A DNA stretch of 64,000 bases, taken from VYFG01 sp965248685 (GTDB lineage Bacteria > Pseudomonadota > Gammaproteobacteria > Arenicellales > Poriferihabitantaceae). The position numbers were made by a program, and so were the translations under genes. The stretch spans positions 1,240,001 through 1,304,000 of the forward strand of contig CBDFKC010000003.1 of assembly GCA_965248685.1 (NCBI GenBank), given 5' to 3'. How positions within the stretch are numbered: the stretch's first letter is position 1; the number at the start of each line of letters is the position of its first letter. Positions 54,980 through 63,887 of the stretch are shown here, in pieces. Under the pieces are notes generated by a model that saw only the letters and a list, made by a program, of their open reading frames with translations, was not told the origin of the DNA and made no database searches.

Positions 54980-56653
54980 ATGTCTGAAACTGGGTTTATT
55001 GATCTTCGCATTGGCCAGGGTGCTCGGGGCACCGGTGACGATAGCGTATGGCCGTCATTTACCGATATTATGACCGTGGTGGTGATGATCTTCCTGATGG
55101 CGCTGGTAATCATCATGGTGCGCAATAATGAGCTGAGTCGAAAACTCAGCAGTAGCTCAACTGTGAATAAGGTGATTTCCACAGTAAACCTGGGACTAAC
55201 CACTGAATTGGATACACTCAAGGGCACAGTAATGTCCTTACAGCAGATTTTAGGTGACGCTGAAAGCGATAAACAATCCCTAAACAAGCAGTTAATTGAC
55301 GAGATCGAACTAACCAAGGCGTTATCTGATGCCAAGGCGGGACTCGAATCCGAAGTTGCGGGTCTTGGGGAACTCAGGGAGAAATTACGATCAGAAAACC
55401 TTTCTCTATTGCAGCAAAGGGACCGGTTGACCAGGGAAAATGTCGCATTAAAACAGGATAAGAGCAAACTCATCGAAGAGAAACTCGGTTTACAGCAGGA
55501 TAAAGTCCTGTTGACCGATGAAAAATTTGGCTTAGAAAAGGATAAAAATCTTCTAACCAATGAAAAGCTGGGACTGGAACAGGACCAGACCAGGCTTACT
55601 GAGGAAAAGCGCGAATTAGAAAGGCAAAGGAATACGCTGGTAGTCGAGAAGAGTGGTCTTGAGCAGGATAACAGTAGATTATCCAGTGAAAAATTAATCC
55701 TGGAGCAAGATCGGACCAGGCTTGGTGAGGAGAAACTGGGTCTCGAACAATTGCGGGACGAGCTTGTAGGTGATAACCAGACGCTGCAATCGGAAAAGGA
55801 AGCGCTAGTCGCTCAGCAGATAGCTTTGGAGCAGGCTCGCGACCAATTAAATCAGGAGAAGCAATTGTTGCAAAATGAACGACTCGAACTGGAGCAGCAA
55901 AATTATCAAAAGCAGCAGACAATCAGTAGTCTCAGCGAGCAGGAACAACTACTTTCCAGTCAATTGGCGCAAATTACCCAACAGTTTACCCAGCTCGAAT
56001 TAAATTCGGAGTCAAAGGTCCAGATTCTTTCAAAACGGAATTTGGGATTGGCTGAGCAATTGGATGATGTCAATCTAAAACTGGCCCAACTCGATATAGA
56101 CCTGGAACAACATCGGCGCCGCAGCGTTGAACTCGAACAACAGCTATCACAAAAGCTGGATGAATTTAATAGTTTGCAGGGTAATGAACAGCTTGTACGG
56201 CAACAGTTTTTAAGCGCAAGTGCGGAAATCGACCTATTAAAGCAAAACATTGTCCAGCGGGAAAATGAGAATTTGCAATTACAGCAGGCGGTATCCGAGC
56301 GAGGCACGGAATTTACATCGCTGGCAGACGAGTACAACTCTCTGGAAGAAAAGTATCGGAGTCTGGTAAGGGCAGCCAGAAGTCCCGCTGGCAAGCAGGT
56401 AGCCCAAGTCTCTATCATCAAGACCGCGAATGGGTATCAGTATCGGTTACAAGAGCCGGATGCGCTGCAACCGGATATTGTCACCAAGCTGGAGCTGGAA
56501 GGACGGTTGTCATTACTCAAATCCCGTTTCCAGCGGAATTTGTATACTAAAGTTATCATTCCTGAAGACAGTAACCTGTCCCATAATGAGGCATGGAGAT
56601 TTACCCAGGAAATACTGGATAAGTACGATTATTATAATCAGCCGGTAGAGTGA
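54980..56653 (+). CDS. MotB-like single-pass protein with long coiled coil
   Basis: 557 residues. The N-terminus has WPSFTDIMTVVVMIFLMALV, one helix (about 30-47) with Asp29 placed like the proton-binding Asp of MotB (ADFMT). Coiled coil from about 50 to 460, including roughly eleven 14-residue units at 150-306. A globular C-terminal domain (about 470-557, LYTKVIIPEDSNLSHNEAWR) faintly recalls ExbD/TolR periplasmic domains. No OmpA-type peptidoglycan-binding motif was seen. If oriented like MotB, the coil lies in the periplasm and could span it. Function unknown. Confidence 0.75.
   Translation: MSETGFIDLRIGQGARGTGDDSVWPSFTDIMTVVVMIFLMALVIIMVRNNELSRKLSSSSTVNKVISTVNLGLTTELDTLKGTVMSLQQILGDAESDKQSLNKQLIDEIELTKALSDAKAGLESEVAGLGELREKLRSENLSLLQQRDRLTRENVALKQDKSKLIEEKLGLQQDKVLLTDEKFGLEKDKNLLTNEKLGLEQDQTRLTEEKRELERQRNTLVVEKSGLEQDNSRLSSEKLILEQDRTRLGEEKLGLEQLRDELVGDNQTLQSEKEALVAQQIALEQARDQLNQEKQLLQNERLELEQQNYQKQQTISSLSEQEQLLSSQLAQITQQFTQLELNSESKVQILSKRNLGLAEQLDDVNLKLAQLDIDLEQHRRRSVELEQQLSQKLDEFNSLQGNEQLVRQQFLSASAEIDLLKQNIVQRENENLQLQQAVSERGTEFTSLADEYNSLEEKYRSLVRAARSPAGKQVAQVSIIKTANGYQYRLQEPDALQPDIVTKLELEGRLSLLKSRFQRNLYTKVIIPEDSNLSHNEAWRFTQEILDKYDYYNQPVE
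55427..55900 (+). repeat. Tandem 14-codon repeats in the coiled coil
   Basis: About eleven consecutive 42-base units encode the pattern L-T-x-E-K-x-G-L-E-x-D-x-x-x. The Glu-Lys pair recurs exactly every 14 residues at 167, 181, 195, 209, 223, 237 and 251, is altered at 153, 265 and 279, and returns at 293. Two heptads per unit give a continuous coiled coil, with a period suggesting growth by duplication. Confidence 0.85.
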
Positions 56654-56684
56654 AATTAGCCATATTTAATGGACCGAACAAATT

Positions 56685-58565
56685 ATGCAATACGATCAGG
56701 ATTTAGATGTCATCGTAATCGGCGGTGGACACGCTGGGGTTGAAGCCGCGCTCGCCAGTGCGCGAATGGGCTGCCAAACCTTACTGGTAACCCATAACAT
56801 TGAAACGGTTGGTCAGATGTCCTGCAATCCGGCGATTGGAGGAATCGGCAAAGGGCATATCGTCAAGGAAATTGATGCGCTGGGAGGAATCATGGCCCAT
56901 GCCATAGATCAGGCGGGAATACATTTCCGGATTCTGAACCGGCGCAAAGGTCCAGCGGTTCAGGCCACCCGTGCCCAGGCCGATCGCGCATTGTACAAAA
57001 CTGCGATTCGATCGGCGGTGGAACACCAGGTAAACCTCACAATGTTTCAGCAATCTGTTGACGACCTGTTGATTAAAAATGACAGGATTCAAGGAGTCAG
57101 AACCCAGTTAGGGATAGACTTCAGGGCACCCACGGTGGTTCTGACTACGGGCACTTTTCTCAATGGAAAAATCCATGTTGGAATGGATAACTCCCAGGCC
57201 GGGCGCGCCGGGGACCCGCCATCCGTAGCGCTGGCAGAACGTCTGCGGGAATTGCCGTTTAACGTGGATCGTCTGAAGACCGGCACACCACCAAGAATTG
57301 ATGGAAAATCCATTGATTACTCGGAATTACTGAGCCAACCAGGTGACCAGCCTGCGCCGGTGTTTTCTTTCCTTGGAGAGATTGGTGAGCATCCGGATCA
57401 GGTTAATTGTCATATAACCCATACCAATAGCCGTACTCACGAAATTATTAGTGCCGGATTGGATAGGTCTCCACTATACAGCGGTGTTATCGAAGGCGTT
57501 GGACCGCGATATTGTCCATCCATCGAGGATAAAGTCGTTCGCTTCGCCGACCGGGAAAGTCATCAGATATTCATCGAACCCGAGGGTCTCAATACTACTG
57601 AGGTTTATCCCAACGGTATTTCTACCAGCCTTCCCTTTGATGTTCAGCAATTGTTAGTACGTAGTATCAAAGGATTCGAAAATGCCAAAATTACCCGACC
57701 TGGGTATGCGATTGAATACGATTTTTTTGATCCACGAGGGCTCAAGCACAGTCTTGAAACCAAGTGTATCGAGGGGTTGTATTTCGCCGGCCAGATAAAT
57801 GGCACCACCGGTTACGAAGAAGCTGCCGGACAAGGCTTGATCGCGGGCCTCAACGCGGCGCGAAAAGTGCAGCAAAAGAGTTCCTGGTCGCCCCGGCGTA
57901 GTGAGGCTTACATCGGCGTTATGATCGATGATTTGATAACCCGTGGTACCACTGAACCTTATCGAATGTTTACCTCGCGAGCGGAATATAGATTGCAGTT
58001 ACGGGAGGATAATGCCGATCTCAGACTTACCGATACAGGGTTCAATTTGGGCCTGGTTGAACCCCGCAGAATGCAGCGATTCGAATACAAACGTCGGACA
58101 ATTGAAGCCGAGCAACAGCGGTTAACCCAATGTTGGATTCGACCAGAATCGGTTGAATCTGCCAGTGTCGAAGCGGTACTGGGGCAGCCTCTGGTCCGGG
58201 AGGCAAACCTAATGGAATTGCTACGCAGGCCTGAAACCAATTACCGTTCGCTAATTGGCCTCGCTGGACTCGATGATCCAATCGAGGATGTGGAAGTGGT
58301 CCGGCAGCTGGAGATCCAGGCCCGTTATGGCGGTTATATCGAACGTCAGCTGGGTGAGGTTGCACGTCAGAAAAAGCAACAAAATACAGTGATTCCGCTA
58401 ACCGTTGACTACACCTCGGTACGTGGGCTGTCTAATGAGGTGATTCAAAAATTAAACGATACCCGCCCTGAAACTATTGGCCAAGCGGCGCGAATACCCG
58501 GGATAACCCCAGCTGCCATTTCGCTATTACTGGTTCATCTCAAGCGCCATCTGCGCGCTGCCTGA
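56685..58565 (+). CDS. mnmG: tRNA uridine-5-carboxymethylaminomethyl(34) synthesis enzyme MnmG
   Basis: FAD-dependent partner of MnmE. FAD loop VIGGGHAGVEAALASARMG near residue 11, SCNPAIGGIGKGHIVKEIDA, and the GidA C-terminal helical domain. 626 residues is full length. It normally lies directly after mnmE; here the two motor-like genes separate them. rsmG does not follow. Confidence 0.98.
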   Translation: MQYDQDLDVIVIGGGHAGVEAALASARMGCQTLLVTHNIETVGQMSCNPAIGGIGKGHIVKEIDALGGIMAHAIDQAGIHFRILNRRKGPAVQATRAQADRALYKTAIRSAVEHQVNLTMFQQSVDDLLIKNDRIQGVRTQLGIDFRAPTVVLTTGTFLNGKIHVGMDNSQAGRAGDPPSVALAERLRELPFNVDRLKTGTPPRIDGKSIDYSELLSQPGDQPAPVFSFLGEIGEHPDQVNCHITHTNSRTHEIISAGLDRSPLYSGVIEGVGPRYCPSIEDKVVRFADRESHQIFIEPEGLNTTEVYPNGISTSLPFDVQQLLVRSIKGFENAKITRPGYAIEYDFFDPRGLKHSLETKCIEGLYFAGQINGTTGYEEAAGQGLIAGLNAARKVQQKSSWSPRRSEAYIGVMIDDLITRGTTEPYRMFTSRAEYRLQLREDNADLRLTDTGFNLGLVEPRRMQRFEYKRRTIEAEQQRLTQCWIRPESVESASVEAVLGQPLVREANLMELLRRPETNYRSLIGLAGLDDPIEDVEVVRQLEIQARYGGYIERQLGEVARQKKQQNTVIPLTVDYTSVRGLSNEVIQKLNDTRPETIGQAARIPGITPAAISLLLVHLKRHLRAA

Positions 58566-58580
58566 CGGACAACAGTCCGG

Positions 58581-59579
58581 TCAGGGTCGGTTAAAAGCTT
58601 CGCAGGGATTGGTATAGTCACGGCGTTGGGCAAACCAAATAAGATCGTGGAGGTCGCCCATTTCCGCGTCACTGTCCAGATAAGCCTGTAAAGGTTGCGG
58701 CTCGATCGCGATTTCCCACATGCCAATATTAAGCTGTGTAATATCGGGTTCAAGAGCGGCAACCCGCTCCACAATACCGCGATTATGCTCAGTGTGACCA
58801 TTCCCCACTATTAACATCACCGGTCTTTCCGGGTGGGCCTGGAGCATTTGCTGTATTGATCGCGCCATCCGTTGGTTGCGTATATTCCAGGCTTCATAGA
58901 GACGCGCCAAATAGGGCTCTTCGCCCCAGCCACAATGAGAATTCCTGAAAGTTTCATACATATATCGCCGGTACTTTTTATCTTCGACCAGCGGGCTCTC
59001 GACCAGGCCTAACTCAATGCCCGTAAGCGCGTCGATTCCACTGCGGCTGATCCTGCGGGATAGACTCTGGGAAATATCAGCGCCGAAAATCTCCAGACCC
59101 TGAATCCTGGCGTGATCGATTAACTTAAAATAAAACTGCCAATCCTGATCGGTTCTGTCACTCCAACCTAGTTGTCGGCGGAGCTGGCTTTCCGGGTTGG
59201 TTTTTTTTGACGGGGCGGCCAGTTTCAGACTGGAAGGTTTGGCATCCACATACTGCATTAGGTCTGCGGTTTGCCCAACCTGGAAAAACTCGAACCCGAT
59301 AGCAGGTTTTATTCCTCGACTGGCGAACGCCTGCAACAGATCATATTGCCAAGCATGGTGTTCTGCATTGTCATGTTTTTCTCCCAGGTAGATTACGTTA
59401 GTCTGAACTGCCCGGTCCACCAGGGCGTCGAAATCAATCGACTTATGTGAATCAACTTCAATAATTTGACCAATCAGGGGATCGTCACGGTATTGCGGGG
59501 TCGTGCTACTGCAACCGCTCGCCATTAATCCCGTGGTCAGAAATCCGATCGTCCCGAGAAAAAGTGAATTAAATTTCAT
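58581..59579 (-). CDS. ChaN-family lipoprotein
   Basis: 332 residues with a lipoprotein signal (MASGC lipobox at about residue 23). The domain matches the ChaN/haem-binding uptake, Tiki-like fold: YLGEKHDNAEHHAWQYDLL, GFEFFQ, and late VMLIVGNGHTEHNRGI. The Glu/His pairs resemble the metal or heme site of the family. Outer- or inner-membrane anchored. Role in heme or iron handling is suggested by relatives only. Confidence 0.88.
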   Translation of the reverse strand: MKFNSLFLGTIGFLTTGLMASGCSSTTPQYRDDPLIGQIIEVDSHKSIDFDALVDRAVQTNVIYLGEKHDNAEHHAWQYDLLQAFASRGIKPAIGFEFFQVGQTADLMQYVDAKPSSLKLAAPSKKTNPESQLRRQLGWSDRTDQDWQFYFKLIDHARIQGLEIFGADISQSLSRRISRSGIDALTGIELGLVESPLVEDKKYRRYMYETFRNSHCGWGEEPYLARLYEAWNIRNQRMARSIQQMLQAHPERPVMLIVGNGHTEHNRGIVERVAALEPDITQLNIGMWEIAIEPQPLQAYLDSDAEMGDLHDLIWFAQRRDYTNPCEAFNRP

Positions 59580-59704
59580 GATAATCCTGAAAAAAAGATA
59601 TTCTATACCAGTGTGTTTTAATAGACTGACGAGTATTTATTGCAACAAATGATGTGGCTAAAATTATGGGTCGACTAACGTTCGCTTGAACGACCAAAAA
59701 TATC

Positions 59705-60136
59705 ATGTCTGAGGACGCAAAAAATACCACGATCAACATTATTCCGACGCTTCGCTACATTGACGCGCCGGCAGCTGTCGACTGGCTTTGTAAAGCATTT
59801 GGATTCAACAAAAAGCTGATAGTTCCTGACGTTGGTGGAGGGATTGCCCACGCCCAGCTTACGTTTGGAAATGGTATGGTAATGCTGGGTTCTGCTCGGG
59901 AAGACGAATTTGGCAAGCTTCAGTCACCCCTCTCCAGTCCCGATTTGCCTGTATCCCAAAGTCCCTATGTAATCGTCAACGATGTCGACCTGCATTGTGC
60001 TAGAGCCCGATCCGTGGGTGCAGAAGTAGTCATCGAGCCCGAAGACCAGGCACATGGTGGGCGCCTGTATTCTTGTCGGGATATGGAAGGGAATCTGTGG
60101 AATTTCGGAACCTATGATCCATGGAATGACGTCTGA
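59705..60136 (+). CDS. VOC (glyoxalase/bleomycin-resistance) family protein
   Basis: 143 residues of the PhnB-like VOC fold: IIPTLRYIDAPAAVDWLCKA at the start, with AHAQLTFGNGMVMLG and RDMEGNLWNFGTYDPW. The metal-binding positions appear to include His49 and late Glu. A single-domain dimeric enzyme or binding protein; substrate not assignable. Confidence 0.85.
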   Translation: MSEDAKNTTINIIPTLRYIDAPAAVDWLCKAFGFNKKLIVPDVGGGIAHAQLTFGNGMVMLGSAREDEFGKLQSPLSSPDLPVSQSPYVIVNDVDLHCARARSVGAEVVIEPEDQAHGGRLYSCRDMEGNLWNFGTYDPWNDV

Positions 60137-60217
60137 TCAACCGAATCCTAACAACCTGTTCTATCGCCCGTGTCAGTCTACCTGGGATTCCTCATGGGCC
60201 CGCGTACCAGATGGATG

Positions 60218-60248
60218 CGATTCCTGGTTTGTTTTAACCCAGGAATCG
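60218..60248. terminator. Hairpin between convergent VOC and gor genes
   Basis: A perfect 10-bp stem, CGATTCCTGG / CCAGGAATCG, has an 11-base T-rich loop. No T-tract follows on either side. It is the only structure in the 259-base gap 60137-60395, in which I see no gene; it may end both convergent transcripts. Confidence 0.45.
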
Positions 60249-60395
60249 AACACATGATAACTGCTGCCCTGCAAACTGCCATAGAGTCTGCTGGCTAATA
60301 TCACGTTCAATTGGTCCATGACGCCAGAACCGAATTTTTACCGTCAGCCCAGTCAGTGGAGCTCGTTTTACCAGTAAGTGGGTTTTTCCGTACGA

Positions 60396-61745
60396 TTACC
60401 GCAGAGTAACCAATTCTTCTGATGAGGTCGGGTGTATGGCCACGGTGTCGTCAAAATTCTTTTTGGTTGCACCCATTTTGATTGCTACGGCGAATCCCTG
60501 GATCATTTCGTCGGCACCGTCACCAATAACATGGCACCCGACAATTTTTTCTTCGTCTCCAGTGGTGATCAGCTTTACCGCTGTGGGTGGTTTATGTTCT
60601 GACACCGCGTATCGCATGTTGATAAATTGGCTTTGATAAATCTTGAGAGTGTCGCCGTACTGCGCCCTGGCTTCGGCTTCAGTTAATCCAACAGTCCCTA
60701 TTGGTGGGTGGCTGAATACCACTGTGGCTATATTGTCATAGTCAAGTTTGGCGTCGTGTTGATCGTTGAAAACCCGATCAGACAGCCGCCGGCCCGCCGC
60801 TATCGCCACCGGTGTAAGTGGTGCCCGGTGAGTAACATCTCCAACTGCATAGATGCCTTTGACGCTGCTATTTTGAAATTCATCGGTTACGATAAATCCT
60901 CTGGAATCGGTTTCAACGGCGGTATTTTCCAGGGTTAGCGAAGTAATATTGGTATGCCGTCCAATTGCCCAGATAATGCAGTCAAATCCGGTTTCGGTTG
61001 CGCCTCCCCCGTCACGGAATCCCATGCGGCCATTTCCGCCGTCCAATAATCCTTCAAGTTGCACGTTTTTAAGTATTTTAATACCGCTCGCTTCCATCTG
61101 CTCCATCACCAGTTCATGGATTGTGTGATCAAAGGTACGAAGTAATTTGTCCTTGCGCAGCAACATGGTGACATTACTGCCTAAGCCATGCAGTACCCCG
61201 GCGAGTTCGGTGGCAATATAACCCGCACCGATTACCAGGGTATTTGACGGCAACGATTCAAGTTCAAAAAAACCGTCACTGGATATTCCCAGTTCAGCGC
61301 CGGGGATATCTGGGATGCTTGGGCGACCACCAGTCGCGATCAGGATATGGGGTGCTGAAAAACGAGACCCATTAACTTCTATCACATGGTCCGATACAAA
61401 TCGGCCGGTGCCATTAATTACCGTGACCTTGGAGTTGGATAAATTCTTGTCATAGATTCCATTGAGTCTCTTAATATAGGCATCTCGGGAGTGCTTTATA
61501 GTGTCCCAACTAAATCCACGGTTTTCGACGTCGAATCCGTAATCTCCAGCAATATCCAGGGTTTCACGAATCTGGGCGGTATTCCACATGACCTTTTTCG
61601 GGACGCACCCGACATTGACACAGGTACCGCCAAGTGGTCCATACTCTATTAAAAGTACATTTGCACCATATTCGGCGGCACGTCTGGCGGCAGCAATTCC
61701 GCCACTTCCACCGCCAATCACGATAAAATCATATTGATTTGACAT
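60396..61745 (-). CDS. gor: Glutathione reductase
   Basis: NADPH-dependent reduction of GSSG. FAD loop GGGSGGIAAARRAA from residue 11, redox disulfide C42-C47 (GGTCVNVGCVPKK) and the C-terminal active-site HPTSSEELVTLR with His438 and Glu443. 449 residues. The missing dihydrolipoyl or mercury motifs and this C-terminus favour glutathione over other disulfides. It is divergent from prlC with 48 bases between starts. Confidence 0.95.
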   Translation of the reverse strand: MSNQYDFIVIGGGSGGIAAARRAAEYGANVLLIEYGPLGGTCVNVGCVPKKVMWNTAQIRETLDIAGDYGFDVENRGFSWDTIKHSRDAYIKRLNGIYDKNLSNSKVTVINGTGRFVSDHVIEVNGSRFSAPHILIATGGRPSIPDIPGAELGISSDGFFELESLPSNTLVIGAGYIATELAGVLHGLGSNVTMLLRKDKLLRTFDHTIHELVMEQMEASGIKILKNVQLEGLLDGGNGRMGFRDGGGATETGFDCIIWAIGRHTNITSLTLENTAVETDSRGFIVTDEFQNSSVKGIYAVGDVTHRAPLTPVAIAAGRRLSDRVFNDQHDAKLDYDNIATVVFSHPPIGTVGLTEAEARAQYGDTLKIYQSQFINMRYAVSEHKPPTAVKLITTGDEEKIVGCHVIGDGADEMIQGFAVAIKMGATKKNFDDTVAIHPTSSEELVTLR

Positions 61746-61793
61746 TATTTTCTTAAACTCGATTTTGATTGTTAATACTAATATGGCGCTTCG

Positions 61794-63878
61794 ATGCCAA
61801 CTGTTGCCGGTCTGCCGATGAAGCAGGATAACCCACTCCTGGACCTTGCTGGTCTTCCAAAGTTCGATCAGATTCTACCAGAGCATGTCGAACCAGCTGT
61901 CGACCACATACTTTCCCGTAACCGGATTGAAGTCCAACGATTGATTGATTCGGTGATCAATCCCGACTGGGACAATTTTATGGCTCCCCTGGAACAATTG
62001 GACGATGAATTGGAGAGGGTTTGGGCGCCGGTTTCACATTTAAATAGCGTCCGTGACAGTAAAGAGCTGCGTGAAGTCTATCAGGCCTGCCTGCCAAAAC
62101 TGTCTGACTATGCATCTGAAATGGGTCAAAACCGCCAGCTCTTTGATAAGATTCTAGCGATTCAGAATAATTCCAGAAATTCACTCGTCGACCTGGCCCG
62201 GAAAAAAGTTATTGACAATGCGATTAGGGACTTTCGCTTATCGGGAATCGATCTAAGCCCAGAAGATCAACAACGGTACCGTGAAATATCCAGCGAACTA
62301 TCACGGATTTGCAATCAGTTTTCGCAAAATGTACTGGACGCAACCGATGCCTGGTCCATCGATATCGAGGATAACGCCATGGTCCATGGAATTCCTCCAG
62401 GCGGATTGGATCTGGCTCGCCAGACCGCCAGTGACGCAGGTGTTGAAGGCTGGCGGTTTAATCTACAGGCGCCGTCTTATATGGCGGTGATGTCATATGC
62501 AAATTCCGCTGACCTGCGTCAACAGATGTATCGAGCCTATGTTACCCGGGCAAGCGAAATTGGACCAAATGGTGGTCAATGGGACAATTCTGAAGTAATT
62601 AGCGAGATTTTGCGGTTGCGCGGTGAGCTGGCATCTCTCCTGGGCTTTGAGGATTATGCGGCCTATTCAGTGACCACTAAAATGGCAGATTCCAGTACCG
62701 AGATTCTCGATTTCCTGGGTGAGTTATCTGACAAGTCCAGACCTGTCGGGGAAAAGGAAGTAGCAGAATTACAGCAGTTTGCCAGTGATCATCTCGGTTA
62801 CCAACGGTTGGAACCGTGGGATTATGCTTATGTCAGCGAGCAGCTGAGACAACACTTGTACGATTTCTCTCAGGAAGCGCTGCGACCTTATTTCCCCCTT
62901 CCAAAGGTTTTGCAAGGTATGTTCGAGATAGTCGGGCGACTATTCGGGATTAAAGTAGAACCAGAGGAATCACCCCAGGTATGGCACCCGGAAGTACAGT
63001 TTTTCCGAATCGTGGATAGTGAGGACGCTATTCGAGGGTATTTCTATACCGATCTTTATGCGCGTAAACAGAAAAGAGGGGGCGCCTGGATGGCTGATTG
63101 TATCGGGCGACGTACCACTATTCAGGGGGTTCAACTTCCGGTGGCGTTCCTCACCTGTAATTTTTCCGCACCAGTTAAGCCAAAACCATCGTTGCTGACC
63201 CATGATGAGGTGATGACCCTCTTCCATGAATTTGGCCACGGCCTCCACCACATGCTGACGAAAGTGGATGTTTCTGCGGTTTCGGGAATTAACGGGGTGC
63301 CATGGGACGCGGTGGAATTACCCAGCCAGTTTCTCGAGAACTGGTGTTGGGAACGACAAGCTCTCGATCTTATTTCCGGCCATGTTGATTCTGCACAGCC
63401 GCTGCCAGGCACACTGTTGGAAAAGATGCGTTTAGCCCGAAATTTTCAATCGGCTATGCAAATGTGCCGGCAGATCGAATTCAGCCTGTTCGATATGAGA
63501 ATCCACCTTGGAAATGAACCGCTGACAGTAGCAGCGGTCCAGGATATCCTTAATCAAGTGCGGAGTCAGGTTTCTGTGGTTGAAGTCCCTGAATTTAATC
63601 GGTTTCAGCACGGCTTTGGACATATTTTTGCCGGCGGTTATGCCGCCGGGTACTATAGTTATAAATGGGCGGAAGTATTGTCCGCAGACGCCTTCAGCCT
63701 ATTTGAAGAAAATGGCATTTTCGACCGTCAAACGGGACGTAAATTCCTGCAAAATATACTGGAAAGGGGAGGTACCGAGGAGCCAATGGCCTTATTTGAA
63801 GCATTTAGGGGCAGAAAACCCACAGTGGACGCTTTGTTACGTCACTCGGGATTGAGCTTGTTAGAGGTTGCAGCGTAA
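61794..63878 (+). CDS. prlC: Oligopeptidase A (M3 zinc peptidase)
   Basis: Cytosolic metallopeptidase that degrades signal-peptide fragments and short peptides. The zinc motif HEFGH is at H478-H482 (TLFHEFGHGLHHML), with the downstream ELPSQFLENWCWE carrying the third ligand. 694 residues is close to the family norm. ATG 61794 is used; ATG 61818 (MKQDNPLLD) is nearly as plausible. gor next to prlC is a frequent gammaproteobacterial arrangement. Confidence 0.95.
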   Translation: MPTVAGLPMKQDNPLLDLAGLPKFDQILPEHVEPAVDHILSRNRIEVQRLIDSVINPDWDNFMAPLEQLDDELERVWAPVSHLNSVRDSKELREVYQACLPKLSDYASEMGQNRQLFDKILAIQNNSRNSLVDLARKKVIDNAIRDFRLSGIDLSPEDQQRYREISSELSRICNQFSQNVLDATDAWSIDIEDNAMVHGIPPGGLDLARQTASDAGVEGWRFNLQAPSYMAVMSYANSADLRQQMYRAYVTRASEIGPNGGQWDNSEVISEILRLRGELASLLGFEDYAAYSVTTKMADSSTEILDFLGELSDKSRPVGEKEVAELQQFASDHLGYQRLEPWDYAYVSEQLRQHLYDFSQEALRPYFPLPKVLQGMFEIVGRLFGIKVEPEESPQVWHPEVQFFRIVDSEDAIRGYFYTDLYARKQKRGGAWMADCIGRRTTIQGVQLPVAFLTCNFSAPVKPKPSLLTHDEVMTLFHEFGHGLHHMLTKVDVSAVSGINGVPWDAVELPSQFLENWCWERQALDLISGHVDSAQPLPGTLLEKMRLARNFQSAMQMCRQIEFSLFDMRIHLGNEPLTVAAVQDILNQVRSQVSVVEVPEFNRFQHGFGHIFAGGYAAGYYSYKWAEVLSADAFSLFEENGIFDRQTGRKFLQNILERGGTEEPMALFEAFRGRKPTVDALLRHSGLSLLEVAA

Positions 63879-63887
63879 AATGGCAAT

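Noticed and set aside
53947..56653. Zorya anti-phage system
   Set aside because: No zorC, zorD or zorE partner follows, the A subunit has only a short tail, and the B subunit lacks a peptidoglycan-binding domain; the long coiled coil is on the wrong subunit.
53947..56653. Flagellar stator motA/motB
   Set aside because: No OmpA-like domain in the second protein, no flagellar genes nearby, and the A-subunit loop lacks recognisable MotA torque motifs.
60137..60395. Small gene between the VOC gene and gor
   Set aside because: Only short frames without ribosome sites or motifs; the hairpin is the sole structure.
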